NCBI RefSeq assembly: GCF_000745775.1
Contig: NZ_JQJY01000001.1
Location: forward strand, 186,001 to 250,000
Length of the DNA: 64,000 bases
Source: Flavobacterium sp. ASV13
Lineage (GTDB): Bacteria > Bacteroidota > Bacteroidia > Flavobacteriales > Flavobacteriaceae
Reading direction: 5' to 3'
Shown: positions 1 to 8,185 of the stretch, in pieces
Layout of the letters: every line of letters begins with the position of its first letter
Numbering within the stretch: the stretch's first letter is position 1
Program-made: the position numbers and the translations under genes
The notes under the pieces: generated by a model
What the model was told of the DNA's origin: nothing
Database searches by the model: none
The model's input: only the letters and a program-made list of their open reading frames with translations

Positions 1-262
1 CTTTTAGGGAATTACGGAACTTAATATCTTTTTGAATTGAATTTTCTATCGTCTGAAGTTTCTTTTCGACTGAATAGGAATAAAAATCGGCTTTGTTTTT
101 ATTTATGTAGTTTATAAAAACTGCAACAAACAAATCGTTTTGAAGTTTCAAAATAGGTCTAATCGTCTGGTTTTGAAAGATCTCATCTGAAGAAGATTGA
201 GCACTTACAGTTCCTAAAGTTTCGCCTCTGAATTCTCTTAAAAAAGTATCTCTATCTGCCAT
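1..262 (-). CDS. Hypothetical protein, N-terminal part (runs off the left edge)
   Basis: The reverse strand opens with ATG at 260-262 and stays open for 87 codons to the window edge, so only the N-terminal portion is visible and the stop lies outside. The visible protein starts MADRDTFLREFRGE and is hydrophilic and mostly helical, with no signal peptide, membrane segment or catalytic motif that I recognise. It is transcribed away from the lipoprotein gene at 389, leaving a 126-base divergent spacer. The reading frame and normal AT-rich flavobacterial codon use argue that it is real. I cannot assign a function. Confidence 0.75.
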   Translation of the reverse strand, partial: MADRDTFLREFRGETLGTVSAQSSSDEIFQNQTIRPILKLQNDLFVAVFINYINKNKADFYSYSVEKKLQTIENSIQKDIKFRNSLK

Positions 263-353
263 GTTTTTTCTTTAAATTTAGAAAAAATTACAATACAAAA
301 ATTAAATTGACAGATAAGTTATTTAACAAAATTTAAGTTTTAGCTTTTAAATG

Positions 354-361
354 TACTTTTG
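354..361 (+). promoter_or_regulatory. Possible -7 element for the lipoprotein gene
   Basis: TACTTTTG matches the Bacteroidota -7 consensus TAnnTTTG and ends 27 bases before the ATG at 389. I see no clear TTG -33 element at the usual distance, so the call is tentative. Confidence 0.35.
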
Positions 362-388
362 TCACTTCTCTGGTTTTAAAAATTTATT

Positions 389-817
389 ATGAACAAAAAC
401 ACGTTACTTTTTCTGTTTTTAATTATGATTTTTATTATTTCTTGTAACTCAAAAGATAATAAAACTGATTATAAAGAAGTCGTTTACCGCGCCGTACATC
501 AAAAAGATACTGCAATTTTAGTCATCAACATCAACGAAAAACGTTTTTTTGGACGATATGAAATTCTGTATCATCAAATTGGAAAAGATTCGGGTGATGT
601 TAGGGGAGATATTAAAGGTGATACTTTGAGAGGTGATTTTCATTATATTTCAAATGGCGGAAGCTGGAAGAGAATTCCTTTGGCATTTCTCAAAAAAGAT
701 GACAAACTAATCTCAGGAAATGGAGTAATCGGAACTTATATGAGTCTTCCGTGTTTTATTCAGGGAACACTCAATTATAACGACCCGAAGTTTGTTTTTG
801 AAGAGATTAAGAAATAG
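389..817 (+). CDS. Small predicted lipoprotein of unknown function
   Basis: A 142-residue protein with a typical lipoprotein signal: a Lys/Asn N-terminus, a hydrophobic core at residues 5-18 and a lipobox ending in Cys19 (FIISC). The mature part is short and mostly beta-rich by composition, with a Gly/Asp-rich stretch at about residues 70-85 (GDVRGDIKGDTLRGDF) resembling repeated turns. It probably sits in a membrane as a lipid-anchored protein facing the periplasm. I recognise no family or catalytic motif. It is transcribed alone, divergently from the partial gene at 1-262, and is followed by a repeat block and a strong bidirectional hairpin at 908-940. Confidence 0.8.
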   Translation: MNKNTLLFLFLIMIFIISCNSKDNKTDYKEVVYRAVHQKDTAILVININEKRFFGRYEILYHQIGKDSGDVRGDIKGDTLRGDFHYISNGGSWKRIPLAFLKKDDKLISGNGVIGTYMSLPCFIQGTLNYNDPKFVFEEIKK

Positions 818-825
818 TTTGTTTT

Positions 826-995
826 TGTTTCAAGTTTCAAGTTTCAAGTTTCAGGTTTCAGGTTTCAGTTTTCAGTTTTCAGTTTTATATATATATATAT
901 ATATAACAAACCCGACAGTTTTTTTTAAACTGTCGGGTTTACTTTAATCTAAATCTTCTAAGCATTTTAACTTGAAACCTGAAACTTGAAACAAA
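826..995. repeat. TTTCAAG/TTTCAGG heptamer repeat flanking an (AT)n tract and a terminator
   Basis: Positions 829-880 are a run of seven-base words (TTTCAAG, TTTCAGG, then TTTCAGT). An AT dinucleotide tract follows at about 886-905, and 969-992 carries the same words in inverted orientation (AACTTGAAACCTGAAACTTG). The two arms could pair around the terminator hairpin. Closely related arms occur at 4854-4989, 18805-18870, 34707-34774 and 44258-44285. Confidence 0.8.
908..940. terminator. Bidirectional intrinsic terminator
   Basis: AAACCCGACAGTTT pairs with AAACTGTCGGGTTT across a T-rich loop. It lies between the convergent lipoprotein gene (ends 817) and the mechanosensitive channel gene (ends 1004), so it can serve both. 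Confidence 0.85.
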
Positions 996-1003
996 ATAAA
1001 ACT

Positions 1004-2260
1004 TTATTCCAAACTTCCAATCTTAGAAGGAAGTTCAAATATTTCAAGGTCAAAATACTCAACAGAAGCCATAACGTGATCAAAAATATCAGACATGATA
1101 TATTCGTAATTCGCCCAACGTTTATCGCTTGAAAAAGCATAAATTTCTAACGGAACTCCATGAGCAGTAGATTGCAACTGACGGCACATAATATGCATAT
1201 CCTTATTCAATCCCGGATGCGTTACGAGATACTGCATAATATATTTTCTAAACAAACCTAAATTGGTCATATTTCGACCGTTAAGAGCAAGTGTTTTATC
1301 AACTCCTCTAAGATCGTTGTATTTTTCAATTTCGGCTTGTCTTGTCTCGATATAAGATGAAATCAGCTGTACTTTTTTCATTTGTGCCAAATCTTCATCA
1401 TTCAAAAACCGAATTGTACTGCTTTTGATCAAAACATGTCTTTTAATTCGGCGTCCGGCAGATTTCTGCATACCGCGCCAGTTTTGAAAAGAATCTGAAC
1501 TTAAAGCGTACGTTGGAATCGTTGTAATCGTATTATCAAAATTTCGAACTTTTACTGTCGTCAAATTAATTTCAATAACATCTCCGTCAGCACCAAATTT
1601 ATCCATTGTAATCCAGTCCCCAATACGAACCATATCGTTAATCGCAACCTGAACACTTGAAACAAATCCAAGAATTGTATCTCTGAAAATCAATATAATA
1701 ATTGCCGAAAGTGTTCCTAAAATCGTAAGCAATTCACCTTTTTTGATTCCGAATAAAGTCGAAATGATAAGAGCAACACCAAAAATCCAGAGCACAATCA
1801 TGATAACCTGAACGAAACTATCGATAGGTTTATCGCTGTATTCAGGTTTCTGTTTTAAATAATCTCGAAGGGAATTAAAGATTGTTCGAACAATCCATAA
1901 ACCCAGTAATACAATATAAACACCAACAATTTTCCCAAAAATAGATTCCCAATATTCATATTTGTCTAAAATTACGGGAACCGCTTTATAAATAAAGAAA
2001 AACGGAATTAAATAAGCGGTATATCTTGTTGTTTTGTTCTGAATTAAATAATCGTCAAATTTAGTTTTAGTACGTTGAGCAAAAATGGCGGTTAGAGTAA
2101 CTAAAACAAATTTGGCAACATAATAAATAACATAAGCCAATATCACCAAAATGGCGATATTAAAAATAAGACTAGTGTATGACGCCACATTGCGGCTCAT
2201 TCCCCAATCTCTGAAAATCGGATATAAAAAATTAAATATTTTATCCAAAAGCTTATGCAT
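1004..2260 (-). CDS. Mechanosensitive ion channel, MscS superfamily (YbdG-like)
   Basis: A 418-residue inner-membrane protein with an MscS core. Several hydrophobic segments lie in the first 200 residues. The pore-lining helix is followed by a beta-domain signature at about residues 206-265 (VQVAINDMVRIGDWITMD, then the region with TTVKVRNFDNTITTIP), and a long cytoplasmic C-terminus follows. Length (E. coli YbdG is about 415 residues) and the C-terminal pattern PLEIYAFSSDKRWANYE fit the YbdG/miniconductance branch rather than short MscS. The family opens under membrane tension to release solutes in hypo-osmotic shock. Its start overlaps the end of the DUF3817 gene by 8 bases, so the two are probably one transcript. 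Confidence 0.92.
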   Translation of the reverse strand: MHKLLDKIFNFLYPIFRDWGMSRNVASYTSLIFNIAILVILAYVIYYVAKFVLVTLTAIFAQRTKTKFDDYLIQNKTTRYTAYLIPFFFIYKAVPVILDKYEYWESIFGKIVGVYIVLLGLWIVRTIFNSLRDYLKQKPEYSDKPIDSFVQVIMIVLWIFGVALIISTLFGIKKGELLTILGTLSAIIILIFRDTILGFVSSVQVAINDMVRIGDWITMDKFGADGDVIEINLTTVKVRNFDNTITTIPTYALSSDSFQNWRGMQKSAGRRIKRHVLIKSSTIRFLNDEDLAQMKKVQLISSYIETRQAEIEKYNDLRGVDKTLALNGRNMTNLGLFRKYIMQYLVTHPGLNKDMHIMCRQLQSTAHGVPLEIYAFSSDKRWANYEYIMSDIFDHVMASVEYFDLEIFELPSKIGSLE

Positions 2261-2540
2261 TATTTTCTAAGTATTTTTTTTCGATATAAAAAGTTCCAAA
2301 CGGAACAAGAGAAGCAATTAAAATGATTCCGAAAGTCTTTAAATCCCAGTTCATTGATTTTTTCAATAAAAAAGCAAGAACAATATATCCGATAAACAAA
2401 ACACCATGTGTCATTCCTAACGGACGCAATAATGTATGATAAAGTTCAGGATTATTGGTTTTTATAATAAGCATATTAGCAAACAATACTAAGTATGATA
2501 TTCCTTCTAAAATGGCAGTAACTTTAAAAATCTTGAGCAT
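2253..2540 (-). CDS. DUF3817 family small membrane protein
   Basis: A 95-residue protein with three hydrophobic segments (about residues 7-25, 42-60 and 69-86) and the DUF3817 pattern: an N-terminal FKVTAILEGISYLVL helix, a central HG pair (GMTHGVLFIGYIVL) and a short charged tail. The family consists of small integral membrane proteins of unknown function. It is the upstream gene of a two-gene unit with the mechanosensitive channel, whose ATG lies inside its last codons (8-base overlap), so translational coupling is likely. Confidence 0.85.
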   Translation of the reverse strand: MLKIFKVTAILEGISYLVLFANMLIIKTNNPELYHTLLRPLGMTHGVLFIGYIVLAFLLKKSMNWDLKTFGIILIASLVPFGTFYIEKKYLENNA

Positions 2541-2645
2541 ATAGATGTATTTTTTGAATTTATGGAAGCAAAATTAAGTATTAGGATTGGTTTTTAAGTT
2601 ATGTGTCAGAAAAGTAATTTATTTTTACAGTCTTAAACTTTGATA

Positions 2646-3179
2646 ATGAGCAAACGCGATTTAAAAAAATATTTAGCCGAATTAAGTAAAGAACAGCTCG
2701 AAGAACAACTAATCGATCTGTATGAAAAATTCAGTCCCGTAAAAGTGTATTATGATTTTGTTTTTAATCCGAAAGAAGACAAACTTTTGCAGGAATCAAA
2801 GGTTAAAATCTCGCATGAATATTTTCCAATCAAAAAACCAGGAGCAAGATGGCGTCCGAAAGCAAAAATGCGTCGCTCTGTTGCTCAAAAAATAATTAAA
2901 CATTTTATTTCTCTTGGTGTCGATTCTTTTGTAATTGCCGATTTGATGCTTTATAACATCGAAATTGCCCAAACCTATTCTTCTCAAAATCTTATAAAGC
3001 AGGATTTATTTTACAAAAGCATATTTAATTCATTTGAACAAGCAGTTAATTTTTTAATTTCAAACGGAATTTTAACTGAATATAAAGCAAGAATTATTGC
3101 AATTCATGATGAAATTGTTCAACAAAAATGGAAAAACAAGTACGATTTTGAAGCGATTTTAGACAAAATTGACCTTTAA
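2646..3179 (+). CDS. DUF6155 family protein
   Basis: A cytoplasmic protein of 177 residues. I chose the ATG at 2646 (MSKRDLKKYL) over an in-frame TTG two codons upstream. It begins with a Lys/Glu-rich helix and contains the conserved block HEYFPIKKPGARWRPKAK (about residues 58-75), followed by helical segments. It matches the uncharacterised family DUF6155, found mainly in Bacteroidota. No enzyme motif is visible. It is divergent from the DUF3817/channel pair and followed by a helicase gene on the same strand after 109 bases. Function unknown. Confidence 0.82.
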   Translation: MSKRDLKKYLAELSKEQLEEQLIDLYEKFSPVKVYYDFVFNPKEDKLLQESKVKISHEYFPIKKPGARWRPKAKMRRSVAQKIIKHFISLGVDSFVIADLMLYNIEIAQTYSSQNLIKQDLFYKSIFNSFEQAVNFLISNGILTEYKARIIAIHDEIVQQKWKNKYDFEAILDKIDL

Positions 3180-3260
3180 ATGCACTTCTCATAAAAAATC
3201 TTTATTTAAAAAAAACATTTATTTTAGGTTAAATTACGATGAATAACTGTTTTTTCGGTG

Positions 3261-3268
3261 TATTTTTG
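3261..3268 (+). promoter_or_regulatory. Possible -7 element for the SF2 helicase gene
   Basis: TATTTTTG matches TAnnTTTG and ends 20 bases before the ATG at 3289. No convincing -33 TTG is seen. Confidence 0.35.
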
Positions 3269-3288
3269 CAAAAATCCAAAAATAAACA

Positions 3289-4827
3289 ATGTCTCAAAAC
3301 ACTTTAGAAATAGAAAGAGAAGAGAAAAAAGAACTTTATGCGTACCAAAAAGGCGATATTGATGCCATTTTTGACCGTTTAGACAATGCTCCTCAAAAAC
3401 ACCATTTATTGTATCAATTACCAACTGGTGGAGGTAAAACAGTGATATTCTCAGAAATTGTGCGTCGTTATTTATCTAATAATGACAAAAAAGTGGTTGT
3501 TTTAACGCACCGAATCGAGCTTTGCAAACAAACGTCAAAAATGCTGAAAGGTTTTGGCGTAAGCAATAAAATAATCAACAGTAAGGTAAAAGAACTTCCT
3601 GATCAAAATGATTATTCTTGTTTCGTGGCAATGGTTGAGACCTTAAAAAACCGTATCAATGATGAAAAATTGCATCTTGACAATATTGGTTTGGTTATTA
3701 TTGATGAGGCGCACTACAATTCATTCAGAAAATTATTAAACTCATTCAAAAATGCTTTTATTCTTGGAGTAACAGCAACTCCATTGAGTTCAAACATAAA
3801 ATTGCCAATGCACCAGAGTTACGACGAATTAATCGTTGGAGATACAATTGGTTCATTGATCGATAAAGGATTTTTGGCAAGAGCAACAACTTATAGTTAT
3901 GATGTTGGATTAACTTCACTAAAAGTAGGTATCAACGGTGATTACACTGTAAAATCTTCTGACGATTTGTATACTAATACAATGATGCAGGAAAAATTAC
4001 TTCATGCTTACACAGAACGTTCTTTGGGTAAAAAAACGCTTATTTTCAATAATGGTATTCATACTTCATTATATGTATATGATACTTTTAGAGAAGCAGG
4101 TTACGACATCAGACATCTTGATAACACAAGCAGTTCTGAAGAACGTAAAGATATTTTGGCTTGGTTCAAGAAAACTCCAGATGCGATTTTGACTTCTGTC
4201 GGAATCCTTACAACTGGTTTTGATGAGCCAACTGTCGAGACTATTATTTTGAACAGAGCAACAAAATCGCTTACATTATATTTTCAGATGATTGGCCGAG
4301 GCTCTCGTAAATTGCCTGGAAAAGACGAATTTACCGTAATTGATTTAGGAAACAATGCTGCTCGTTTTGGATTATGGAGCGAGCCTGTAAACTGGCAACA
4401 CATTTTTAAATCTCCAGAATTTTATCTTGAAAATCTTCGAGATGATACTGAGATCGAAATGTTTTTCAAATACAGTATGCCGCCTGAATTAAGAGCGAAA
4501 TTCAGCAAAACTGCCGATGTGACTTTTGATGTAGATGAAGAACATAAACTGGCAATTAAACAAAATTTACGTTCAAAAATTGTATTGGACAAATCATTAG
4601 AGCAACACGCTTCAATGTGTGTCGATAATACTGAAACGCTGCAGGAAGCAAAATCATTAGGAAAAGAACTTGATGATGATATCGAATGCCGTATTAAGCG
4701 TTATGCTAAATGTTTAAGCCAATGCAGTAAAAACTACCGTGAATGGCTGGTTGACGATTATAAAAAGAATATGACTTTATTGATCGGTAAAAAATACCGT
4801 GAAAAAATCATGAACGAACCAGATTGA
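3289..4827 (+). CDS. DEAD/DEAH-box superfamily II helicase
   Basis: A 512-residue SF2 helicase. Visible motifs in order: Q-like YAYQKGDI, Walker A LPTGGGKT at residues 44-51, motif Ia VVLTHRIEL, DEAH box IIDEAHY, motif III GVTATP, then the second RecA lobe with SVGILTTGFDEPTVETIILNR and motif VI QMIGRGSRK. The arrangement resembles the SSL2/RadD-like group of ATP-dependent nucleic acid helicases. The last 130 residues are charged, contain several cysteines (SMCVDN, DDIECRIKRYAKCLSQC) and lack a recognised domain. No nuclease or methylase partner lies nearby, so it is probably a stand-alone repair or RNA/DNA remodelling enzyme rather than part of a defence system. Confidence 0.9.
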   Translation: MSQNTLEIEREEKKELYAYQKGDIDAIFDRLDNAPQKHHLLYQLPTGGGKTVIFSEIVRRYLSNNDKKVVVLTHRIELCKQTSKMLKGFGVSNKIINSKVKELPDQNDYSCFVAMVETLKNRINDEKLHLDNIGLVIIDEAHYNSFRKLLNSFKNAFILGVTATPLSSNIKLPMHQSYDELIVGDTIGSLIDKGFLARATTYSYDVGLTSLKVGINGDYTVKSSDDLYTNTMMQEKLLHAYTERSLGKKTLIFNNGIHTSLYVYDTFREAGYDIRHLDNTSSSEERKDILAWFKKTPDAILTSVGILTTGFDEPTVETIILNRATKSLTLYFQMIGRGSRKLPGKDEFTVIDLGNNAARFGLWSEPVNWQHIFKSPEFYLENLRDDTEIEMFFKYSMPPELRAKFSKTADVTFDVDEEHKLAIKQNLRSKIVLDKSLEQHASMCVDNTETLQEAKSLGKELDDDIECRIKRYAKCLSQCSKNYREWLVDDYKKNMTLLIGKKYREKIMNEPD

Positions 4828-4841
4828 TTTTAAAAAAGTTT

Positions 4842-4998
4842 AAAGTTTTAGGCTTCATGTTTCAAGTTATTGGAATCTAGAACATTATTTATAATTTTAA
4901 AGGAGAAATCGCATTTCAGAATAATTCATTTCGAATGTGATTTCTCCTTTTTCGAATTTATTAAGTTTCTGTACAACTTGAAACATGAAACTTTAAAC
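4842..4998. repeat. Inverted TTTCAAG-type arms enclosing a terminator hairpin
   Basis: TTCATGTTTCAAGTT at 4854-4868 is exactly complementary to AACTTGAAACATGAA at 4975-4989. The arms enclose a second hairpin at 4899-4952, so the whole 146-base spacer could form a nested cruciform or RNA structure. The words belong to the same family as the repeats at 829, 18805, 34707 and 44258. Confidence 0.8.
4899..4952 (+). terminator. Intrinsic terminator after the SF2 helicase
   Basis: AAAGGAGAAATC...ATTTC (4899-4917) pairs with GAATGTGATTTCTCCTTT (4933-4950) with a G-U pair, and a T run follows. It sits between two same-strand genes and separates their transcripts. Confidence 0.7.
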
Positions 4999-5013
4999 AA
5001 AAAAACAAAAACT

Positions 5014-6348
5014 ATGTCTAAACAATTCTCAGCATTAGGAGTTTCAGCGCCAATTTTAAAAGCCTTAGGCGAATTAAGCATTGTTGAACCAACAGAAATT
5101 CAGCAAAAAACAATTCCGCTTCTTTTGGCCGAAAAGCATGATGTTGTTGGTTTAGCCAAAACAGGAACAGGAAAAACGGCTGCTTTTGGATTACCATTAT
5201 TGCAATTGACTGACACTCAATCTTCAGCAGTTCAGGCCGTAATTTTAGTTCCAACAAGAGAACTTGGACATCAGATTTTTAGAAATTTAGAGGATTTTTC
5301 GAAACATATTCCAAATATTTCAATAGCTGCAACTTGTGGCGGAATTCCAATCAAACCTCAAATTGAGCGTCTTACACAGCCTGCACATATCGTTGTAGCG
5401 ACTCCGGGACGTTTGATCGATTTGATTCAGCGAAAAGCCGTTGATTTAAGTAAAGCAGAATATTTAGTTTTAGATGAAGCCGATGAAATGGTTTCAATTC
5501 TAAAAGAAAGTTTAGACGAAATTATTGCTGAACTTCCAAAGAAACACCGTACTCTTTTATTTTCAGCCACTTTACCAGGTACAATCAAACAACTGGTTCA
5601 AAATTATTTAAACAAAAATGCCGTACAAATTAGTGCGAGCATGGAGACAACAGGAAATCAAGAAATCGACCATCAATATATTGTGGTAGATCCAATTGAA
5701 AAACTAGATGTTTTAATGCATTTCCTGAATTCAAGAGAAGGTGAACGTGGTATTATTTTCTGCAAAACGAAAGCTGCTGTAAATAAATTAGCTAAAAATT
5801 TAGCCATAAATCGTTTTTCATCGGGAGCCATACATGGAAGTTTGACACAAGGAATTCGTGACCGAATTATGGAACAATTTCGTGAAGGTCACATCAATAT
5901 TTTAGTAGCAACAGATCTTGCGGCGAGAGGAATTGATGTAAAAGAAATTGCTTATGTTGTCAATTACCATTTACCAGACACTTACGAAAACTATGTTCAC
6001 CGAAGCGGAAGAACAGCAAGAGCTGGTGCAAAAGGACTTTCATTGACTGTTTTACAAGAAGAAGAAACTGTTGAAATTCCTGATTTTGAAAGAGAATTGG
6101 GAATCAAATTTACCAAATTCGAAAAACCATCTACTTTGAGTTTAGAAGAAAACAACACACTTTTATGGGCAAAACAAATCTTCAAAACAAAGCCAAATCA
6201 TGATATTTCTTCAGATTTAAAAACAAAAGTAAAAACTGTTTTTCATCACCTTACAAAAGACGAATTGATTGAAAAATTGCTGGCAAATTATGTCCTTCAA
6301 AACAAAATCGATGTAGTTGAAAAACCTGTTAAAAAATTCAAAAAGTAA
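5014..6348 (+). CDS. DEAD-box ATP-dependent RNA helicase
   Basis: A 444-residue protein starting at the ATG at 5014. A longer frame opening at 4870 would translate the terminator and repeat, so I rejected it. Motifs: Q motif (PTEIQ, about 26-30), Walker A AKTGTGKT at 48-55, PTREL, TPGR, DEAD (VLDEADEM), SAT (LLFSATL), and in lobe 2 IIFCKTK, DLAARGID and HRSGRTARAG. It unwinds short RNA duplexes and probably acts in ribosome assembly, mRNA decay or cold growth. The C-terminus after the second RecA lobe is short and lysine-rich (about 70 residues) and lacks a full DbpA RNA-binding domain. Confidence 0.92.
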   Translation: MSKQFSALGVSAPILKALGELSIVEPTEIQQKTIPLLLAEKHDVVGLAKTGTGKTAAFGLPLLQLTDTQSSAVQAVILVPTRELGHQIFRNLEDFSKHIPNISIAATCGGIPIKPQIERLTQPAHIVVATPGRLIDLIQRKAVDLSKAEYLVLDEADEMVSILKESLDEIIAELPKKHRTLLFSATLPGTIKQLVQNYLNKNAVQISASMETTGNQEIDHQYIVVDPIEKLDVLMHFLNSREGERGIIFCKTKAAVNKLAKNLAINRFSSGAIHGSLTQGIRDRIMEQFREGHINILVATDLAARGIDVKEIAYVVNYHLPDTYENYVHRSGRTARAGAKGLSLTVLQEEETVEIPDFERELGIKFTKFEKPSTLSLEENNTLLWAKQIFKTKPNHDISSDLKTKVKTVFHHLTKDELIEKLLANYVLQNKIDVVEKPVKKFKK

Positions 6349-6429
6349 TAAATTCAGCAATTGTCATTGCATATTAAAGTTGTATATTTATAAGGTATTA
6401 TTTTATAATCCTATTTAATAACAGCATAT

Positions 6430-7698
6430 ATGAACATAGTCATAATAGGAGGAGGTTTTGCGGGAATCAATCTCGCAAAGGAACTTGTAAACCATCCTCA
6501 GATACAAGTAACGCTTGTAGACAAAAATAATTATAACTTTTTTCCTCCGTTAATATATCAAGTTGCAACGGCTTTTTTAGAACCATCAAGCATTAGTTAT
6601 CCTTTCAGAAAATTTTTCGCAGGTAAAAAAAATCTTCAGTTTCGTTTAGGCGAATTACTTTCTGTAGTTCCAGCCGAAAATAAAATCATTTTAAGCAATG
6701 GTGAATTAACATACGATCATCTGGTTTTTGCAACAGGTGCAGAAACGAGTTATTTTGGAATGGAAAACGTAATGAAAAACGCCATTCCGATGAAAACGCT
6801 AAACGATGCCATCGAAATGCGTAATACATTGCTTAAAAATCTTGAAAAAGCGGCAATTTGTAAAGATATGCGCAAACGTCGTAAATTATTAACGATTGTA
6901 GTAGCAGGAGGAGGACCAACAGGAGTGGAAGTTTCTGGAATGTTTGCCGAAATGCGAAAAAGTATCCTACTGAAAGAGTATCCTGAATTGGATACTTCTG
7001 CCAGCAATGTTTATTTAGTTGATGGAGGAGATGCATTGCTATCACCAATGAGTGAAGCTTCGCAAAAAGATACTTTGAAAGCATTGACAAATCTTGGCGT
7101 TGTAGTCAAATTAAACAGTCGTGTAACTGATTATGTTGATGATACAGTATTTTTTGAAAATGGAGAAACCATCAAAACCAAAAATCTAATTTGGGCCGCT
7201 GGTGTTTCTGCTAAAATTTTCGAAGGAATTCCGAAGGAAAGTTATGGACGAGGACGACGTATGGCAACAGACCAATACAATAAAGTCAACGGATTAGATA
7301 ATGTATATGCAATTGGAGATACTGCTATTTTAGCTGGAGATAAAAACTTCCCTGATGGACATCCGCAAGTGGCGCAAGTAGCGATTCAACAAGGAATAAA
7401 TCTAGCCAAAAACTTCATGAATATGGCTGCAAAAAAACCGCTTAAACCTTTTGCTTACAATGATAAAGGATCTATGGCCATTATTGGAAGAGCTAAAGCC
7501 GTAGTAGATTTACCAAGTCCGAAATGGCATTTTAATGGATTTTTCGCTTGGGTAATTTGGTTATTCATTCACTTGATTTCTTTGATAACCTACAGAAACA
7601 GATTAAATACTTTCTGGAACTGGATGGTTGCATATTTCGCAAGAGATCAGTCTCTTAGAATGATTATAAGACCTGACAAGAGACAATCTGCAGAGTAA
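6430..7698 (+). CDS. ndh: Type II NADH:quinone oxidoreductase (NDH-2)
   Basis: A 422-residue FAD enzyme that passes electrons from NADH to the quinone pool without pumping protons. An N-terminal FAD-binding Rossmann fold GGGFAGIN lies at residues 7-14, a second dinucleotide site VVAGGGPTGVEVSG at about 162-175, and the FAD motif NVYAIGDTA at about 290. The C-terminal stretch contains a hydrophobic segment (FAWVIWLFIHLISLITY) and a basic tail (RNRLNTFWNW...RPDKR) typical of NDH-2 membrane attachment. It is monocistronic: it follows the RNA helicase by 81 bases and ends before a strong bidirectional terminator. Confidence 0.93.
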   Translation: MNIVIIGGGFAGINLAKELVNHPQIQVTLVDKNNYNFFPPLIYQVATAFLEPSSISYPFRKFFAGKKNLQFRLGELLSVVPAENKIILSNGELTYDHLVFATGAETSYFGMENVMKNAIPMKTLNDAIEMRNTLLKNLEKAAICKDMRKRRKLLTIVVAGGGPTGVEVSGMFAEMRKSILLKEYPELDTSASNVYLVDGGDALLSPMSEASQKDTLKALTNLGVVVKLNSRVTDYVDDTVFFENGETIKTKNLIWAAGVSAKIFEGIPKESYGRGRRMATDQYNKVNGLDNVYAIGDTAILAGDKNFPDGHPQVAQVAIQQGINLAKNFMNMAAKKPLKPFAYNDKGSMAIIGRAKAVVDLPSPKWHFNGFFAWVIWLFIHLISLITYRNRLNTFWNWMVAYFARDQSLRMIIRPDKRQSAE

Positions 7699-7714
7699 TA
7701 TATTTAAAATTTCA

Positions 7715-7746
7715 TAAAAAAAGCCAGATTTTTTGTCTGGCTTTTT
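7715..7746. terminator. Bidirectional intrinsic terminator
   Basis: AAGCCAGA pairs with TCTGGCTT around a T-rich loop, with an A run before and a T run after. It serves the convergent ndh and DUF4242 genes. Confidence 0.88.
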
Positions 7747-7756
7747 TGTTTTAAAT

Positions 7757-8029
7757 TCATTCGGCTGTAGTCGGATCAATTATTCCTACTACTTCATTTA
7801 CTGAATTCGCAGGAAAACCGCCTAATTTAGCATGTTCATAAACCAATTCTTTATTTGGTGCTATATAAATACAATAAAGCTTGTCATTTGTAATATAGCT
7901 GTTTAGCCATTGAATTTGTGTTCCTAATTGATTAAGCACACCACAAGAAGCCTGTGAAATACTTTTTAATTGATCAGATGTAAGTTTACCGGCATTTGGG
8001 ATTTCCCTTTCAATAACATATTTCGGCAT
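7757..8029 (-). CDS. DUF4242 family (SCO4226-like nickel-binding) protein
   Basis: A 90-residue protein covering the full length of DUF4242. It shows the pattern MPKYVIEREIPNAGKLT, then SQASCGVLNQLGTQIQWLNSYIT, KLYCIYIAPN and a C-terminal HAKLGGFPAN. The described family member SCO4226 is a ferredoxin-like dimer that binds nickel. Conserved candidate ligands seen here are the Cys in QASCG, the HAKLGG His and nearby acidic residues. It is a single-gene unit. Whether it binds nickel in this organism is inference from the family. Confidence 0.85.
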   Translation of the reverse strand: MPKYVIEREIPNAGKLTSDQLKSISQASCGVLNQLGTQIQWLNSYITNDKLYCIYIAPNKELVYEHAKLGGFPANSVNEVVGIIDPTTAE

Positions 8030-8185
8030 AATAATTCTAATTTATTCCTACTCATGTGGCTTTTCGGTTTCGCCCCGTTTTTCAAATGGTATCTGGATTC
8101 CATTTAATTTTAAGCACTATAAAATTAATGAAATAAAACACATTAAAATATTATTTATTGATTTTCAAATAGATAAAAAACAAAA

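Noticed and set aside
829..880. CRISPR-like or microsatellite array
   Set aside because: The units are 7 bases with no spacers, and arms are inverted elsewhere, so it is a word repeat, not CRISPR.
4870..5013. A 48-residue N-terminal extension of the DEAD-box helicase
   Set aside because: It would translate the terminator hairpin and the TTTCAAG inverted repeat; the family starts at MSKQF.
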